A stretch of DNA of 64,000 bases, from NCBI RefSeq assembly GCF_964059235.1, contig NZ_OZ060452.1, positions 1 through 64,000 on the forward strand. Reading direction: 5' to 3'. A program made the position numbers and the translations under genes. Positions 35,936 through 45,285 of this stretch are shown here, one piece after another. This stretch comes from Candidatus Tisiphia endosymbiont of Nedyus quadrimaculatus (lineage in GTDB: Bacteria > Pseudomonadota > Alphaproteobacteria > Rickettsiales > Rickettsiaceae). The notes under the pieces are model-generated. The model worked only from the letters and a program-made list of their open reading frames with translations, was not told the DNA's origin and searched no databases. Within the stretch, counting starts at the first letter, position 1; every line of letters begins with the position of its first letter.

Positions 35936-36252
35936 CAGGGTAATTTAAAAATCACAATCAGTAGTTAATATATATAGTAAGCATTAGCTATCAACAATGT
36001 CATTCCCGCGAAGGCATTGCCCGCGTGGACCACTAGTATGTCATTCCCGCGTAGACGGGAATCCATAATATCTAATAGCCTTTGCAGGCTATTTTTTGGA
36101 TTCCCGCTTTTAGCTAGGAATGACATCGTTTTTGATCCTGTAAGTACCATTACTTACGTTGGCTTTTTGATCCACGCGGGCAATGCCTTCGCGGGAATGA
36201 CATTGAGAATGGTTAAACTTGTGTTTATAGCAACTGACGACTGTGACTTTTA
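35936..36252. repeat. Nested palindromic repeats, split at the right by a group II intron
   Basis: The outer repeat starts AGGGTAATTTAAAAATCAC and should end GACTTTTAAATTACCCT; here the end is broken after GACTTTT. Inside, ATTCCCGCGAAGGCATTGCC pairs with GGCAATGCCTTCGCGGGAAT, enclosing a further hairpin (CATTCCCGCGTAGACGGGAA). Confidence 0.75.
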
Positions 36253-36888
36253 GTACACCACGAAGTGTAAATAAGCTAGCTGTTGAAAGAGCAGCCATAG
36301 AAGTGTTGACCTAGCACACTATGTATCGAGTCTTGAGCTGATTTTGGTAACAAAGTCAGTTAAGCGTAGACAGAAATATTATAGACCGTAAGCCGAAAGG
36401 TTAAAGTGATTGAGCCTCGTTAAGCAATTCTTTTGGGATCGCAGACTGTGTTAAAAGGCAGGAATGCAACATAATACATACCATAAATAGGCAGGTATGT
36501 GTTAGATCTCCGGGGTCTAAGAGCATGGCATGTAATAAAAAAAAGTTTATTTATAAACGTGGGAGATCCTATATTCTCTTCTTTTAAGAAGTATTAGCCG
36601 ACAAGTATAAAAAGCAAGGGAGCTAAAAAAGAATATAGGAAGTCAGATCCAGCATAGTACTGATGAAATTGGGTAATGCCAATGGAGGGAAGGCTGGTGG
36701 GTAAGTTCGACTAACACAGGGAAACGTTATGAAAGCACAGACTTTCAATAATTGACGACAACTAAACTGTGTTAGATAGCTAGATTAAAATAATCAGGTG
36801 AAGGAATTTATCTTGAACCCATTGCGGGAAAACCGCACGATGAGGTTCTAATGAGGGGCGTAAGTGGTAACGCTTACGTCTACTCTCT
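36253..36888 (+). ncRNA. Group II intron-like RNA without an ORF
   Basis: Near the 3' end, a 34-nt domain V-like hairpin occurs at about 36815-36850 (GAACCCATTGCGGG, AAAA, CCGCACGATGAGGTTC), followed at once by TAATGAGGGG and a domain VI-like hairpin GCGTAAGTGGTAACGCTTAC, ending TCTACTCTCT, as bacterial group II introns do. Upstream are structured segments such as CCAGCATAGTACTGATGAAA and GGAGGGAAGG, which usually lie before the intron's RT gene. No RT is present. The catalytic triad place reads AAC and not AGC. The 5' edge is 36253 if the interrupted repeat is restored exactly, or 36265 if a GTGTA start is preferred. Confidence 0.65.
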
Positions 36889-36920
36889 AATTGCCCTAAT
36901 ATTTTTTTATAACTTATACT

Positions 36921-36948
36921 TTGTTATCCTTCTAAAATATGCTATACT
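36921..36948 (+). promoter_or_regulatory. Possible carD promoter
   Basis: TTGTTA (36921-36926) and TATACT (36943-36948) are separated by 16 bases, about 280 bases before carD. The intervening leader has no open gene. The strong AAAGGAG ribosome site is six bases before the carD ATG. Confidence 0.35.
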
Positions 36949-37227
36949 ACCACAGGGTAAAATTAGTCTGTATTGTATACTAATTCTGTTTCGAAGAATT
37001 GTTATTTGAAAATATCAAGGACTCACGTACCGTATGTACGTCTAGTGTGTTCTCTCCTCATTTTCAAATCTAATTCGGAGTCACGTTCGAGTATATTTAG
37101 GGAGTGTTATCTTTAGTATTGTGATTTGCAAAAGATCTATAGTTAGGATTTAATTATTTGCAACTCACTGACACAAATTCAAATCAATTGACCATGGTCT
37201 AAGTTTTTATAATGGAAAGGAGTAAGC

Positions 37228-37731
37228 ATGTCAACATCGTCTGAATTTAAAGTAGGAGAAAGAATTGTATATCCATCTCATGGAGTTGGAGAGATAGTAA
37301 ATGTAGAACACCAAATCATAGCTGGTACTGATATTAAGGTTTATGTAATATCGTTCCCTCAAGACAAAATGACTTTGAAAGTACCGGTAAATAGAGCTGC
37401 TATTTCGGGTCTTAGAAAACTTGTTAGTAAAACTGATTTAGCTGTAATATATTCAACGCTTCAAGGTAAAGCTAAGCAAGGTAATAGGATGTGGAGTAGA
37501 AGAGCACAAGAATATGAGGGTAAAATAAATTCTGGTAATGTAGTATCTGTAGCAGAAGTGGTGCGGGATCTCTATAAGAATGTTGATAGTGACCGGTCTT
37601 ATAGTGAAAGGACTATTTATGAATCAGCCTTAAATAGGCTAGCTGGGGAGCTTGCAATTCTTGAGAACATAAATCCCGAGGAAGCAATTAATAAATTAAT
37701 TGAAGTATTGAGAGATAAGCTCGCTGCGTAA
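37228..37731 (+). CDS. carD: CarD-family transcriptional regulator
   Basis: The 167-residue protein has the RNA-polymerase-interacting N-terminal domain (FKVGERIVYPSHGVGEI, MTLKVPVNRAAISGLRKL) and a C-terminal helical DNA-binding domain (RMWSRRAQEYEGKI, TIYESALNRLAGELA). CarD binds the beta subunit of RNA polymerase and stabilises open promoter complexes, notably at rRNA genes. It is single-gene, with AAAGGAG six bases before its ATG. Length and sequence are normal for alphaproteobacteria. Confidence 0.92.
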   Translation: MSTSSEFKVGERIVYPSHGVGEIVNVEHQIIAGTDIKVYVISFPQDKMTLKVPVNRAAISGLRKLVSKTDLAVIYSTLQGKAKQGNRMWSRRAQEYEGKINSGNVVSVAEVVRDLYKNVDSDRSYSERTIYESALNRLAGELAILENINPEEAINKLIEVLRDKLAA

Positions 37732-37759
37732 ATTGGAAACTCATTTTCCCGAGGTGATA

Positions 37760-37906
37760 CACTGCTATGATTTCAAGAGTTGATAGACGATAGTATAACT
37801 TCAAGAAGAGCTAGGCAGTAACAAAGTCAAGCAGCGTAACCTAGAGTAACGTAGTAGCTTCGATCTTTAGGTCGCGGGAATCTTAATTCTTGAAGTTATA
37901 CCTAAA
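37760..37906. repeat. Palindromic repeat after carD
   Basis: GTATAACTTCAAGAA (37793) pairs with TTCTTGAAGTTATAC (to about 37902). The left part ACTGCTATGATTTCAAGAG also occurs at 32380. It could serve as a two-way terminator between carD and murA. Confidence 0.65.
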
Positions 37907-37920
37907 TATAACGAATTTAT

Positions 37921-39195
37921 TTAAACATTATCTCCAGTAATTCGTACTATATTTGCCCCGCAACTGGTTAGTTTTTTCTCCAATGTTTGGTATCCACGGT
38001 CTAAATGGTAAATTCGGTGTATTTTTGTTGTATCGTTGGCGGCAAGTCCAGCTAATACTAGGGATACTGATGCTCTGAGGTCACTTGCCATTACTTCTGC
38101 TCCTGTCAAAAAAGGTACACCCCGTATTATAGCACTCTTTCCGTTAACTGTTATATTTGCACCCATTCTGCATAATTCAGGAACATGCATAAAGCGATTC
38201 TCAAAAATGTTTTCTGTAATTATAGAAGAACCTTTGCAAAGAGTCATAAGGCTCATAAACTGAGCTTGTAAGTCTGTTGCAAAACCTGGATATGGGTTTG
38301 TATGGATGTCCACAGGGTTTAATTTACCTACATAAGAGACTCTTAAACCATTATCAATAGGCAAAATTTCTATACCAGCTTCAATAAGTTTTAATACTAT
38401 ATTTTCAACGATATTATTGCTGATTCCGTAAATATTTAAATTGCCTTTAGTAATAGCAGCAGCAATCATGTAAGTACCGGCTTCAATACGATCCGGCATA
38501 ATTGAATAATTGACATTTTTTAAATGAGATCTACCAATTATTCTTATTTCGTTTGTAGCAATTCCATCTATTTCTGCACCCATTTTGCTAAGACAATGGC
38601 ACAGATCAATGATTTCTGGTTCTCTAGCACAGTTAAATAATATTGTTTCTCCTTCAGCCAAAGTAGCAGCCATTATGGCGTTAATTGTTGCTCCAACAGA
38701 TATTTTATTAAAAACAAAATGTACAGCTTTTAATCTACCTTTAATTGTAGCATTAATATAACCATGATCGACGTCAATATTTGCCCCCATAGCTTGTAGA
38801 ACTGCTACATGTAGATCCACTTGTCGAGCACCTATAGCACATCCTCCAGGTAAGGAAACCTTAGCTTTAGAAAATCTAGAGAGTAGAGGCCCTAGAACCC
38901 AAATAGAAGCACGCATTTTACGTACTATATCATATGGTGCAGTAAAATTATTAATATTGCTGCTGTCGATATCCATGCTCAATTGATCTTGATGATCAGT
39001 TACAGTAACAACGCTACCTAAATTCTCAAGTAATTTTTTCATTGTGAGAATATCAGTAAGCTTTGGAATATTGTTAATACTAAGCTTATCTGTAAGTAGT
39101 GCTGCAGTCATAATTGGTAAGGCCGAATTTTTAGCCCCACTAATGCTAATACTACCTTCAAGAGGGATACCGCCTTTAATTATCAAACTGTCCAT
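37921..39195 (-). CDS. murA: UDP-N-acetylglucosamine 1-carboxyvinyltransferase
   Basis: The 424-residue cytoplasmic enzyme adds enolpyruvate from PEP to UDP-GlcNAc, the first committed step of peptidoglycan synthesis. The start [20 protein letters not shown] and the active-site loop [15 protein letters not shown] (Cys119, the fosfomycin target) are clear, as is [14 protein letters not shown]. It is complete and stands alone between palindromic repeats. Its presence shows cell-wall precursor synthesis is kept. Confidence 0.95.
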   Translation of the reverse strand: MDSLIIKGGIPLEGSISISGAKNSALPIMTAALLTDKLSINNIPKLTDILTMKKLLENLGSVVTVTDHQDQLSMDIDSSNINNFTAPYDIVRKMRASIWVLGPLLSRFSKAKVSLPGGCAIGARQVDLHVAVLQAMGANIDVDHGYINATIKGRLKAVHFVFNKISVGATINAIMAATLAEGETILFNCAREPEIIDLCHCLSKMGAEIDGIATNEIRIIGRSHLKNVNYSIMPDRIEAGTYMIAAAITKGNLNIYGISNNIVENIVLKLIEAGIEILPIDNGLRVSYVGKLNPVDIHTNPYPGFATDLQAQFMSLMTLCKGSSIITENIFENRFMHVPELCRMGANITVNGKSAIIRGVPFLTGAEVMASDLRASVSLVLAGLAANDTTKIHRIYHLDRGYQTLEKKLTSCGANIVRITGDNV

Positions 39196-39219
39196 GGAGA
39201 AATCCTATATATTACTCAG

Positions 39220-39436
39220 GGCAATTTAAAAGTCGGGTTGTAAGCCTAATAGATAAGGGAAAAAGTGCTTAATATGTACTTGATGTCATCCCAGCGAAAG
39301 CTGGGATCTAAAAAAATAGCCTAAAAGACTATTAAGTAATATAGATCCCTCTACCTTCGCAGGGATGACATCGGTAGCAGTTAAACTTACATCTATAACA
39401 ACTAATGATTGTGACTTTTAAATTATCCTGATATTA
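39220..39436. repeat. Complete palindromic repeat (GGGCAATTTAAAAGTC ends)
   Basis: It begins AGGGCAATTTAAAAGTC and ends GACTTTTAAATTATCCT. Inner arms include GATGTCATCCCAGCGAAAGC with a partner TCGCAGGGATGACATC. This is the unbroken form of the repeats that IS1111 (30641) and the group II intron (36253) interrupt. Confidence 0.75.
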
Positions 39437-39545
39437 CTTACAAAAACTTAAAAATTGCTTTACCAATTTTTAAGTTTTTAGGTAAAAATTGAGTAGCAAA
39501 ATTGAAGTAAAGGCCTTCGATTTTGCTACAAAACAATAATAAATA

Positions 39546-41270
39546 TCAAGTTTTACTGTTTTTGTCTCCTTTATCGTCAAGAGCTGTTCCAAGTATGTCT
39601 CCTAGACTAGCACCACTATCAGCAGAGCCGTATTCTTTGATAGCTTTTTCTCTCTTTTCTATTTCAAGTGCTTTTATTGACAAAGTAACTTTACGAGATG
39701 CCTTATCAATGGTAATGATTTTTGCATCAATTCTGTCATTAGGAACAAATCTTTCAGTTTTTTGATCAGCTTTTTTGATGAAGCCCGGTATTTTGTCATC
39801 TAAAATAACTTCTATCCCATCATCTTTAACTTCAGTAACTGAGCAAGTAACGACCATATTTTTTTTGTACATGTCAAATTCATCTTGCTGCGAGTCAAAG
39901 CTTAGTTGTTTAATACCTAAACTTATACGTTCCTTTTCAATATCAATTGATAAAACTTTACACTCTATTTGATCATTCTTTTTATATGTTTTTAACAGCT
40001 CAGTACCATTGCCTTCCCAACTTATATCTGTTTCATGAATCATACCATCAATGTTGTCATCAAGTGCTACAAACATACCAAAGTCAGTGATATTTCGTAT
40101 TGGTGCTTTAATTATACTACCTATTGGATGACTATGTGCAAACCCAATAATTGGGTTATCTTGACACTGTTTAATACTTAGAGATATTCTATGTTTATCG
40201 GTATCAACTTCTAAAATTGTGAATTGAACTTCTTGACCAATAGTAAGCATTTTCTTAGGATGTTGATTTGATTTTACCCAACTAATTTCGCTTGAATGAA
40301 CGAGTCCTTCAATACCATCTTTTAATTCAATAAATACCCCATAATCAGCAATATTTGTTACTTTGCCAGTCATTATTTTGCCAACTGGAAATTCTTCTTT
40401 TATACTTTGCCATGGATTATGATCAAGTTGCTTCATACCAAGTGAAATTCTCTTAGTTTCTTCATTAAATTTTATAACTATAACCCTAACTTTTTGATCT
40501 AGAGATAAAACTTCAGAAGGGTGATTTATTCTGCTCCATGAAATATCAGTAACGTGCAATAGACCGTCTACATTACCTGAATTACCTAAAGCAATAAACG
40601 CACCGTAATCAGTGATATTTTTTACTGTACCATCTAATATTATTCCTTCCTTAATTTTCGATAACATTTCGTCTCTAGCCTCAGATCTTGATTCCTCAAG
40701 TATAGCTCTTCTAGAAACTACGATATTACCAAGTTTCTTATCCATCTTTAAAATTTGGAATGGCTGCTTGATACCCATTAACGAAGAAATATCTTTTATT
40801 GGTCTAACATCTACCTGACTTCCGGGTAAGAAGGCAACAACCCCTGATACGTCAACAGTAAATCCACCTTTAACACGTCCGAATATTACACCATCAACAA
40901 ACTGTTTATTGGCACATGCAATTTCTAAATGTCCCCATGATTCTTCTCTAATGGCCTTTTCACGACTTAGTATAGTTCTACCGTTACGCCCTTCAATTTT
41001 CTCAATATATACATCAACTATCTCGCCAACTTCTGGTAAAGGTTGATTACTAGCTAGAGCAAATTCTTCTATAGGAACTCTGCCTTCATTCTTTAATCCA
41101 ACGTCAACTATGATAATACCTTTAGCAATCCCTACTACTTGACCTTTGACAACAGTACCTTCTTTTACGTGACTAGTACTTATGGCTTCAAGCATTTGTG
41201 CAAAATCTTCGTGAGATTGAATGCTAATTTCAGCAAGTTGAGAAACAAATTTTTTCTTAAATTTTTGCAT
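39546..41270 (-). CDS. rpsA: 30S ribosomal protein S1
   Basis: The 574-residue protein has six S1 (OB-fold) domains, the usual number. Readable repeats are [40 protein letters not shown] and [20 protein letters not shown], each followed by HVTDISW, HSSEISW or HETDISW. S1 binds mRNA on the ribosome and helps initiation. It lies downstream of cmk, the same order as in most alphaproteobacteria and gammaproteobacteria. The intergenic gap of 170 bases holds a small palindrome. Confidence 0.96.
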   Translation of the reverse strand: MQKFKKKFVSQLAEISIQSHEDFAQMLEAISTSHVKEGTVVKGQVVGIAKGIIIVDVGLKNEGRVPIEEFALASNQPLPEVGEIVDVYIEKIEGRNGRTILSREKAIREESWGHLEIACANKQFVDGVIFGRVKGGFTVDVSGVVAFLPGSQVDVRPIKDISSLMGIKQPFQILKMDKKLGNIVVSRRAILEESRSEARDEMLSKIKEGIILDGTVKNITDYGAFIALGNSGNVDGLLHVTDISWSRINHPSEVLSLDQKVRVIVIKFNEETKRISLGMKQLDHNPWQSIKEEFPVGKIMTGKVTNIADYGVFIELKDGIEGLVHSSEISWVKSNQHPKKMLTIGQEVQFTILEVDTDKHRISLSIKQCQDNPIIGFAHSHPIGSIIKAPIRNITDFGMFVALDDNIDGMIHETDISWEGNGTELLKTYKKNDQIECKVLSIDIEKERISLGIKQLSFDSQQDEFDMYKKNMVVTCSVTEVKDDGIEVILDDKIPGFIKKADQKTERFVPNDRIDAKIITIDKASRKVTLSIKALEIEKREKAIKEYGSADSGASLGDILGTALDDKGDKNSKT

Positions 41271-41307
41271 ATTATTCTCTAATACTAGTTGTGCCGTCTA
41301 GTATAAA

Positions 41308-41389
41308 AATTATAGTTAATTGACTTGAATTTGCATAAGCGAGTTGTTCTTCGCCTTAAGTAATCAAATTCAACTGAATTAACTATGAA
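41308..41389. repeat. Small palindromic repeat between cmk and rpsA
   Basis: TAGTTAATTGACTTGAATTT pairs with AAATTCAACTGAATTAACTA. The same family lies at 61362-61455 and in part near 32470-32515. Confidence 0.7.
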
Positions 41390-41441
41390 GGGTTAATAAA
41401 ATGTAGATAAAACAACCTATGGCACATAAAATATGTTGATG

Positions 41442-42092
41442 TTACCTAACTGAAATAAACTCCATGATCTTATCAATCACTTCTTTTGGTGATAGATAAG
41501 AAGTATCAATTTCTAAAGCTCCTTGTGGGGGAAGAGCTGGAGCAATATCACGCTCTATATCCCGTTTGTCTCTTATTTTTAGTTGTTCCAAAACTGTATC
41601 AAATATATCCCCCCCCCCTTTTTCTTGCAACTCTTTATATCTTCTCTTTGCTCTAATAACAATATCTGCTCTGATAAAAATCTTTAAGTCAGCATTTGGG
41701 GCAACTACTGTTCCAATATCTCTACCTTCCATTATAATTCTAGGAGTTGTTTTTATTAATTTTCCTAGATATTTTCCTAGGTTATTTCTTACTTCCGGTA
41801 TAACAGCAATTTTTGATGCTACATTACCTACAATCTCACTATCAAGTTCTGAATTTTGTACATATTCCGTAGATTTGGATAATTCAATTATTCCATTTAT
41901 GTCAGTAAGATCAATTTTTTGGTTTATACAAGAAATAGCAAGGCTTCTATATACAATACTTGATTGAAAGTAAGTAAGCTTAAGTTTTTGTGCTAACATT
42001 TGCCCAATTGTACCCTTACCCGATGCTGCTGGACCATCCAGTGCCACTACAAAATTATTGCTAATATCAAAAGCTTGAGATTTTAAGGTCAT
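41442..42092 (-). CDS. cmk: Cytidylate kinase
   Basis: The 216-residue enzyme phosphorylates CMP and dCMP. The P-loop GPAASGKGT lies at residues 20-28, and the nucleotide-binding segments [20 protein letters not shown] and [14 protein letters not shown] are typical of bacterial Cmk. It is complete and precedes rpsA. A poly-C tract of ten bases (about 41611-41620) encodes part of a GGGD stretch and could be slip-prone. Confidence 0.95.
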   Translation of the reverse strand: MTLKSQAFDISNNFVVALDGPAASGKGTIGQMLAQKLKLTYFQSSIVYRSLAISCINQKIDLTDINGIIELSKSTEYVQNSELDSEIVGNVASKIAVIPEVRNNLGKYLGKLIKTTPRIIMEGRDIGTVVAPNADLKIFIRADIVIRAKRRYKELQEKGGGDIFDTVLEQLKIRDKRDIERDIAPALPPQGALEIDTSYLSPKEVIDKIMEFISVR

Positions 42093-42199
42093 TTACTTAT
42101 AATTTTATGCCGGATTCTAGCTGAATATTTAAAATAATGCAAATAAAACTTGAAATTGAAGCTATTATAGATTAGACATGTTACTATGAAAACTTGATA

Positions 42200-42352
42200 T
42201 ATATTTCAAATGATTTGAAGAATTGGAACAACAAACAAGGGGTAAACCGACTAGGCGTACATTTGCTACGTGAGTATGCGATAGACTCCGCAAGTATTTG
42301 AAAAACCAATTCTTTAAAGCAGAAGAGTATACTTTGTTGTTTTAAGTATAAA
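42200..42352. repeat. Palindromic repeat (GAAGAATTGG family)
   Basis: It begins TTTCAAATGATTTGAAGAAT and ends ATTCTTTAAAGCAGAAGAGT. It belongs with 56038-56347, the partial copies at 34608 and 52820-52890, and the ends of xerD and the 630-residue gene. Confidence 0.7.
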
Positions 42353-42370
42353 ATTAAATCAGAGAAGCAA

Positions 42371-42447
42371 GGGCGGTTAGCTCAGTTGGTTAGAGCATTA
42401 CGTTGACATCGTAAAGGTCGGTGGTTCGATCCCACTACCGCCCACCA
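42371..42447 (+). tRNA. tRNA-Val (GAC)
   Basis: A 77-nt cloverleaf starts GGGCGGTTAGCTCAGTTGG, with the anticodon loop TTGACAT (GAC), the T-arm GTGGTTCGATCCCAC and an encoded CCA. It is the only plus-strand tRNA in the window. Confidence 0.95.
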
Positions 42448-42485
42448 AGTACTTAGTGATATTTTCGTTAAAAACCTTATATCCA

Positions 42486-42815
42486 TAGTGTTTCCTCCGG
42501 TTAATTAGACTAAATTTTAATAGTATAGAAAATTTTATTACTTGTCAAATTACAATTAATTTGTAGGTTTTTTTGGTGGAAAAGTTACATATTGATTACA
42601 TATCAAAATACTACTTTTAAGCACTTTATTATTAAAATATACAACTAAGAAATAGTTAATTTCTTCTATCATCGATAATGAGCTAAATCAACTTAAAATT
42701 GAGTCTTAGCATTTTGAAAATAATTGCCTGTCCTAGTTTCAATTACTAAAAATATAATTCAAGTTGTCAAAATACCACTTTTAAACACTTCCTTATTTTA
42801 ATTCTCATTCTTAAT
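42486..42815 (-). repeat. Duplicated promoter/leader block, copy 2
   Basis: It is nearly the same as 9416-9702. On the minus strand TTGACA (42543-42548), TATACT (42522-42527), GGAGG (42494-42498) and an ATG at 42486 open a frame MDIRFLTKISL, which runs into the tRNA-Val gene. The block has a 13-base insertion relative to copy 1 and extends further up, to the IS21-A end. Its gene has been lost. Confidence 0.65.
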
Positions 42816-42879
42816 TGTCAATAAGCGTTGAAAAATGACCCAGGAAGAGCGTTGAAAAATGACCCACATAAGTCTAGAA

Positions 42880-43629
42880 CTATTGTTTTTTTTTCATACG
42901 ATAACTTTCATTTCCCGTTTCAATGATATCACAATTATGACAAACTCTATCAAGTAGCGCTGAAGTCATTTTATTACAACCAAATATTTGTGACCATTCT
43001 GAGAATATAAGATTAGTAGTAATAATAATTGAAGTGTTGGAATGTATTTTAGATAATAGATGAAAGATAAGTTGACCGCCATTCTTAGAAAATGGTAGAT
43101 AACCAAGCTCATCTAGGACTAGTACATCTATTTTTTGCAAGGAAGCTGCTAGTTTTCCTACCTGAGCAGAGTTCTTTTCATATTCTAATTGATTAGCAAG
43201 ATCTACAAGATTAAAAAATCTTGATTTATAACCTTTTCGTACTGCTTTTGTACTTAATGCAATAGCTAGGTGAGTTTTACCGCTACCAGTACCACCAACT
43301 AGGATTATATTTCTAGATGTTTTAATAAACTCGCAACTATATAGATGCATAATTTGTTCTTGGTTTATTGGGGTATCGATAAATATGAAATTATCTATAT
43401 CTTTTTTCTCAGGAAACTTTGCTGCGCTAATCCTACTTTGAATAGACCTAAGAGTTCGTGTTGTTAGTTCAGATTTTAATAAATTATGTAAAATATAATT
43501 CGAGGCTTCTTTACGCCTTATGGCATCAGATATAATTTCATCATAAGACTCAAGCATCCCTGTAAATTTTAGCTTTCTCATAACATTTATAATATCTTCT
43601 CTAGTAGATTCTTGATATACATTGTTCAT
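42880..43629 (-). CDS. istB: IS21 transposition helper ATPase IstB
   Basis: The 249-residue AAA+ protein has Walker A (LVGGTGSGKTHLAIAL) and Walker B (IDVLVLDELGYLPFSKNGG), plus the C-terminal LLDRVCHNCDIIETG. IstB binds target DNA and activates IstA. Its ATG overlaps the istA stop (ATGA type), so the two are translationally coupled. It is identical to the copy at 49012-49761. Confidence 0.94.
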   Translation of the reverse strand: MNNVYQESTREDIINVMRKLKFTGMLESYDEIISDAIRRKEASNYILHNLLKSELTTRTLRSIQSRISAAKFPEKKDIDNFIFIDTPINQEQIMHLYSCEFIKTSRNIILVGGTGSGKTHLAIALSTKAVRKGYKSRFFNLVDLANQLEYEKNSAQVGKLAASLQKIDVLVLDELGYLPFSKNGGQLIFHLLSKIHSNTSIIITTNLIFSEWSQIFGCNKMTSALLDRVCHNCDIIETGNESYRMKKKQ

Positions 43630-45134
43630 TACTTACCTCCTAACTTGAGAAAATTATCGTATATCTCACAATTAGCTTTCGGGATATGTTTTAAAGTATG
43701 ATATTCTTGGTAATTACTTGGCTCTGTTACTTTTAACTCATCTTTATTACGTAATATAATATTTAAAATTACCTCCTTACTAACAGTTCCTATTTTTAGT
43801 GCTTGGGTGCATGCTGATACTACTGCTTCTATGGATTCCATTGCTATATACGATAATATATGAGCAAAATCTCTTGTACCTGCTGGGCTGCTCTCAAGAC
43901 GTCTTCTAACTTCTATGAGCTCTTCTGGTAAATTCATATTAAGGAATGGTTCACCATTTCTTAATGCTCCGGGTTTATACCTTAATATTGGCAGATAATG
44001 ATTGACGTCATAACAAGTTTCTCCCTTAGTAAATTTCCGTTTATGACGACCTACCTCTTGACCATTATAAATAAATACTAGATGTTCAGCATATATCTTA
44101 CATTGTACTATTTTCCCAGCACAACTACAGTGAACGCTATAATTATTGCTTTCATATCTAGCCAAACAAGTAATAGAAACCTTGATATCTATTTCTTTGC
44201 AACCGTTAAATAATACAGGCACGGATACTAAAAAATTACGTTCTAGTTGATATGCTTCATCTATAGTCTTATCTTTATATTCGGGGTGTTTATGAGAGCT
44301 ATTATAAGTAACTAATCTGCTGGTTAATATATCGTTTAATTCTTGCAAGGTTAAAGCTTTTGGCATAGGAGTAAAGAACTGTTCCCGGTCAATCTGTACT
44401 TGTCGCTCAACCCTACCTTTTTCATTACCTCGAGCTGGAGAACATGCTATCGGTTCAATGAGATAATGTGCGCAGAGCTTTTCAAACTTTGGATTCCATT
44501 CTCTATTATTAGAGCCTTTTAAAACCTTACTGACAGCAGTCTTCATATTATCATAAATCCCTTTAGTTGGACTACCACCAAAAAAAGTAAAGGCTCTAAC
44601 ATGTGCATCAAATACCATCTCTTGAGCTTCAGTAGGATAAATATAGATAAATTTTTTACGGCTATAACACAAAACAAAGTGAGCTACTTTAACATTTATT
44701 ATTTCTCCAGCTAATATTACTTGCTCACTACTCCAGTCAAATTGGTAAGCTTCCCCAGGAGCAAAGGATAAAGGTACGCAAGCTTTTATATTAATCTCAA
44801 AATTTCTATCATTCCAAGTGTTAATATAACGACTAACAGCAGAGTAACTGCCTTGATACCCATAAATCTTTAACTCCTCAAATAAAGCTTTCCCTGTTTT
44901 TTTAGGCTTTGAATTCTTATTATCCCGCAACATCCTCTCAAGACTCTCAATATATTTCCCGAGTTTAGGTATAGGTTGAATTATTCGTATATAATCAGAT
45001 TTAATCTCTCCTTGCGTACGAATGATACTTCTAACTGTATTACGTGATATATTTAATTCTCTACTTATTGAACGTATACCTTCTCCACGACGATAACGTC
45101 CTAATATCTTTCTCTTACTTTCCATTATTAACAT
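43629..45134 (-). CDS. istA: IS21 transposase IstA
   Basis: The 501-residue transposase has an N-terminal helix-turn-helix (SISRELNISRNTVRSIIR), the DDE core starting AYQFDWSSEQVILAGEI, the middle GIYDNMKTAV and the third acidic region NEKGRVERQV. It differs from the copy-3 protein by Glu for Lys in SSEQVIL. The second methionine (MESKRK) is a possible start. It is intact. Confidence 0.94.
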   Translation of the reverse strand: MLIMESKRKILGRYRRGEGIRSISRELNISRNTVRSIIRTQGEIKSDYIRIIQPIPKLGKYIESLERMLRDNKNSKPKKTGKALFEELKIYGYQGSYSAVSRYINTWNDRNFEINIKACVPLSFAPGEAYQFDWSSEQVILAGEIINVKVAHFVLCYSRKKFIYIYPTEAQEMVFDAHVRAFTFFGGSPTKGIYDNMKTAVSKVLKGSNNREWNPKFEKLCAHYLIEPIACSPARGNEKGRVERQVQIDREQFFTPMPKALTLQELNDILTSRLVTYNSSHKHPEYKDKTIDEAYQLERNFLVSVPVLFNGCKEIDIKVSITCLARYESNNYSVHCSCAGKIVQCKIYAEHLVFIYNGQEVGRHKRKFTKGETCYDVNHYLPILRYKPGALRNGEPFLNMNLPEELIEVRRRLESSPAGTRDFAHILSYIAMESIEAVVSACTQALKIGTVSKEVILNIILRNKDELKVTEPSNYQEYHTLKHIPKANCEIYDNFLKLGGK

Positions 45135-45285
45135 CTCTGATTTTATACTCCTATTATTTATTCTGAAAATAATAGAAGTATAGGTTGATAATAATGGATT
45201 AATAACGTACTACTTTTCCCACTTCTTAGGTGGGTCATTTTTCAACGCACATTAACCCATTTAGTGGGTCATTATTGCACGCTTT

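Noticed and set aside
36253-36888. RNase P RNA or tmRNA
   Set aside because: No GGUUCG-type RNase P core pattern or tag-peptide frame was seen, whereas the 34-nt domain V-like hairpin plus domain VI-like end fits a group II intron.
37188-37213. TTGACC...TATAAT as the carD promoter
   Set aside because: The spacer is only 14 bases and the start point would fall in the ribosome site.
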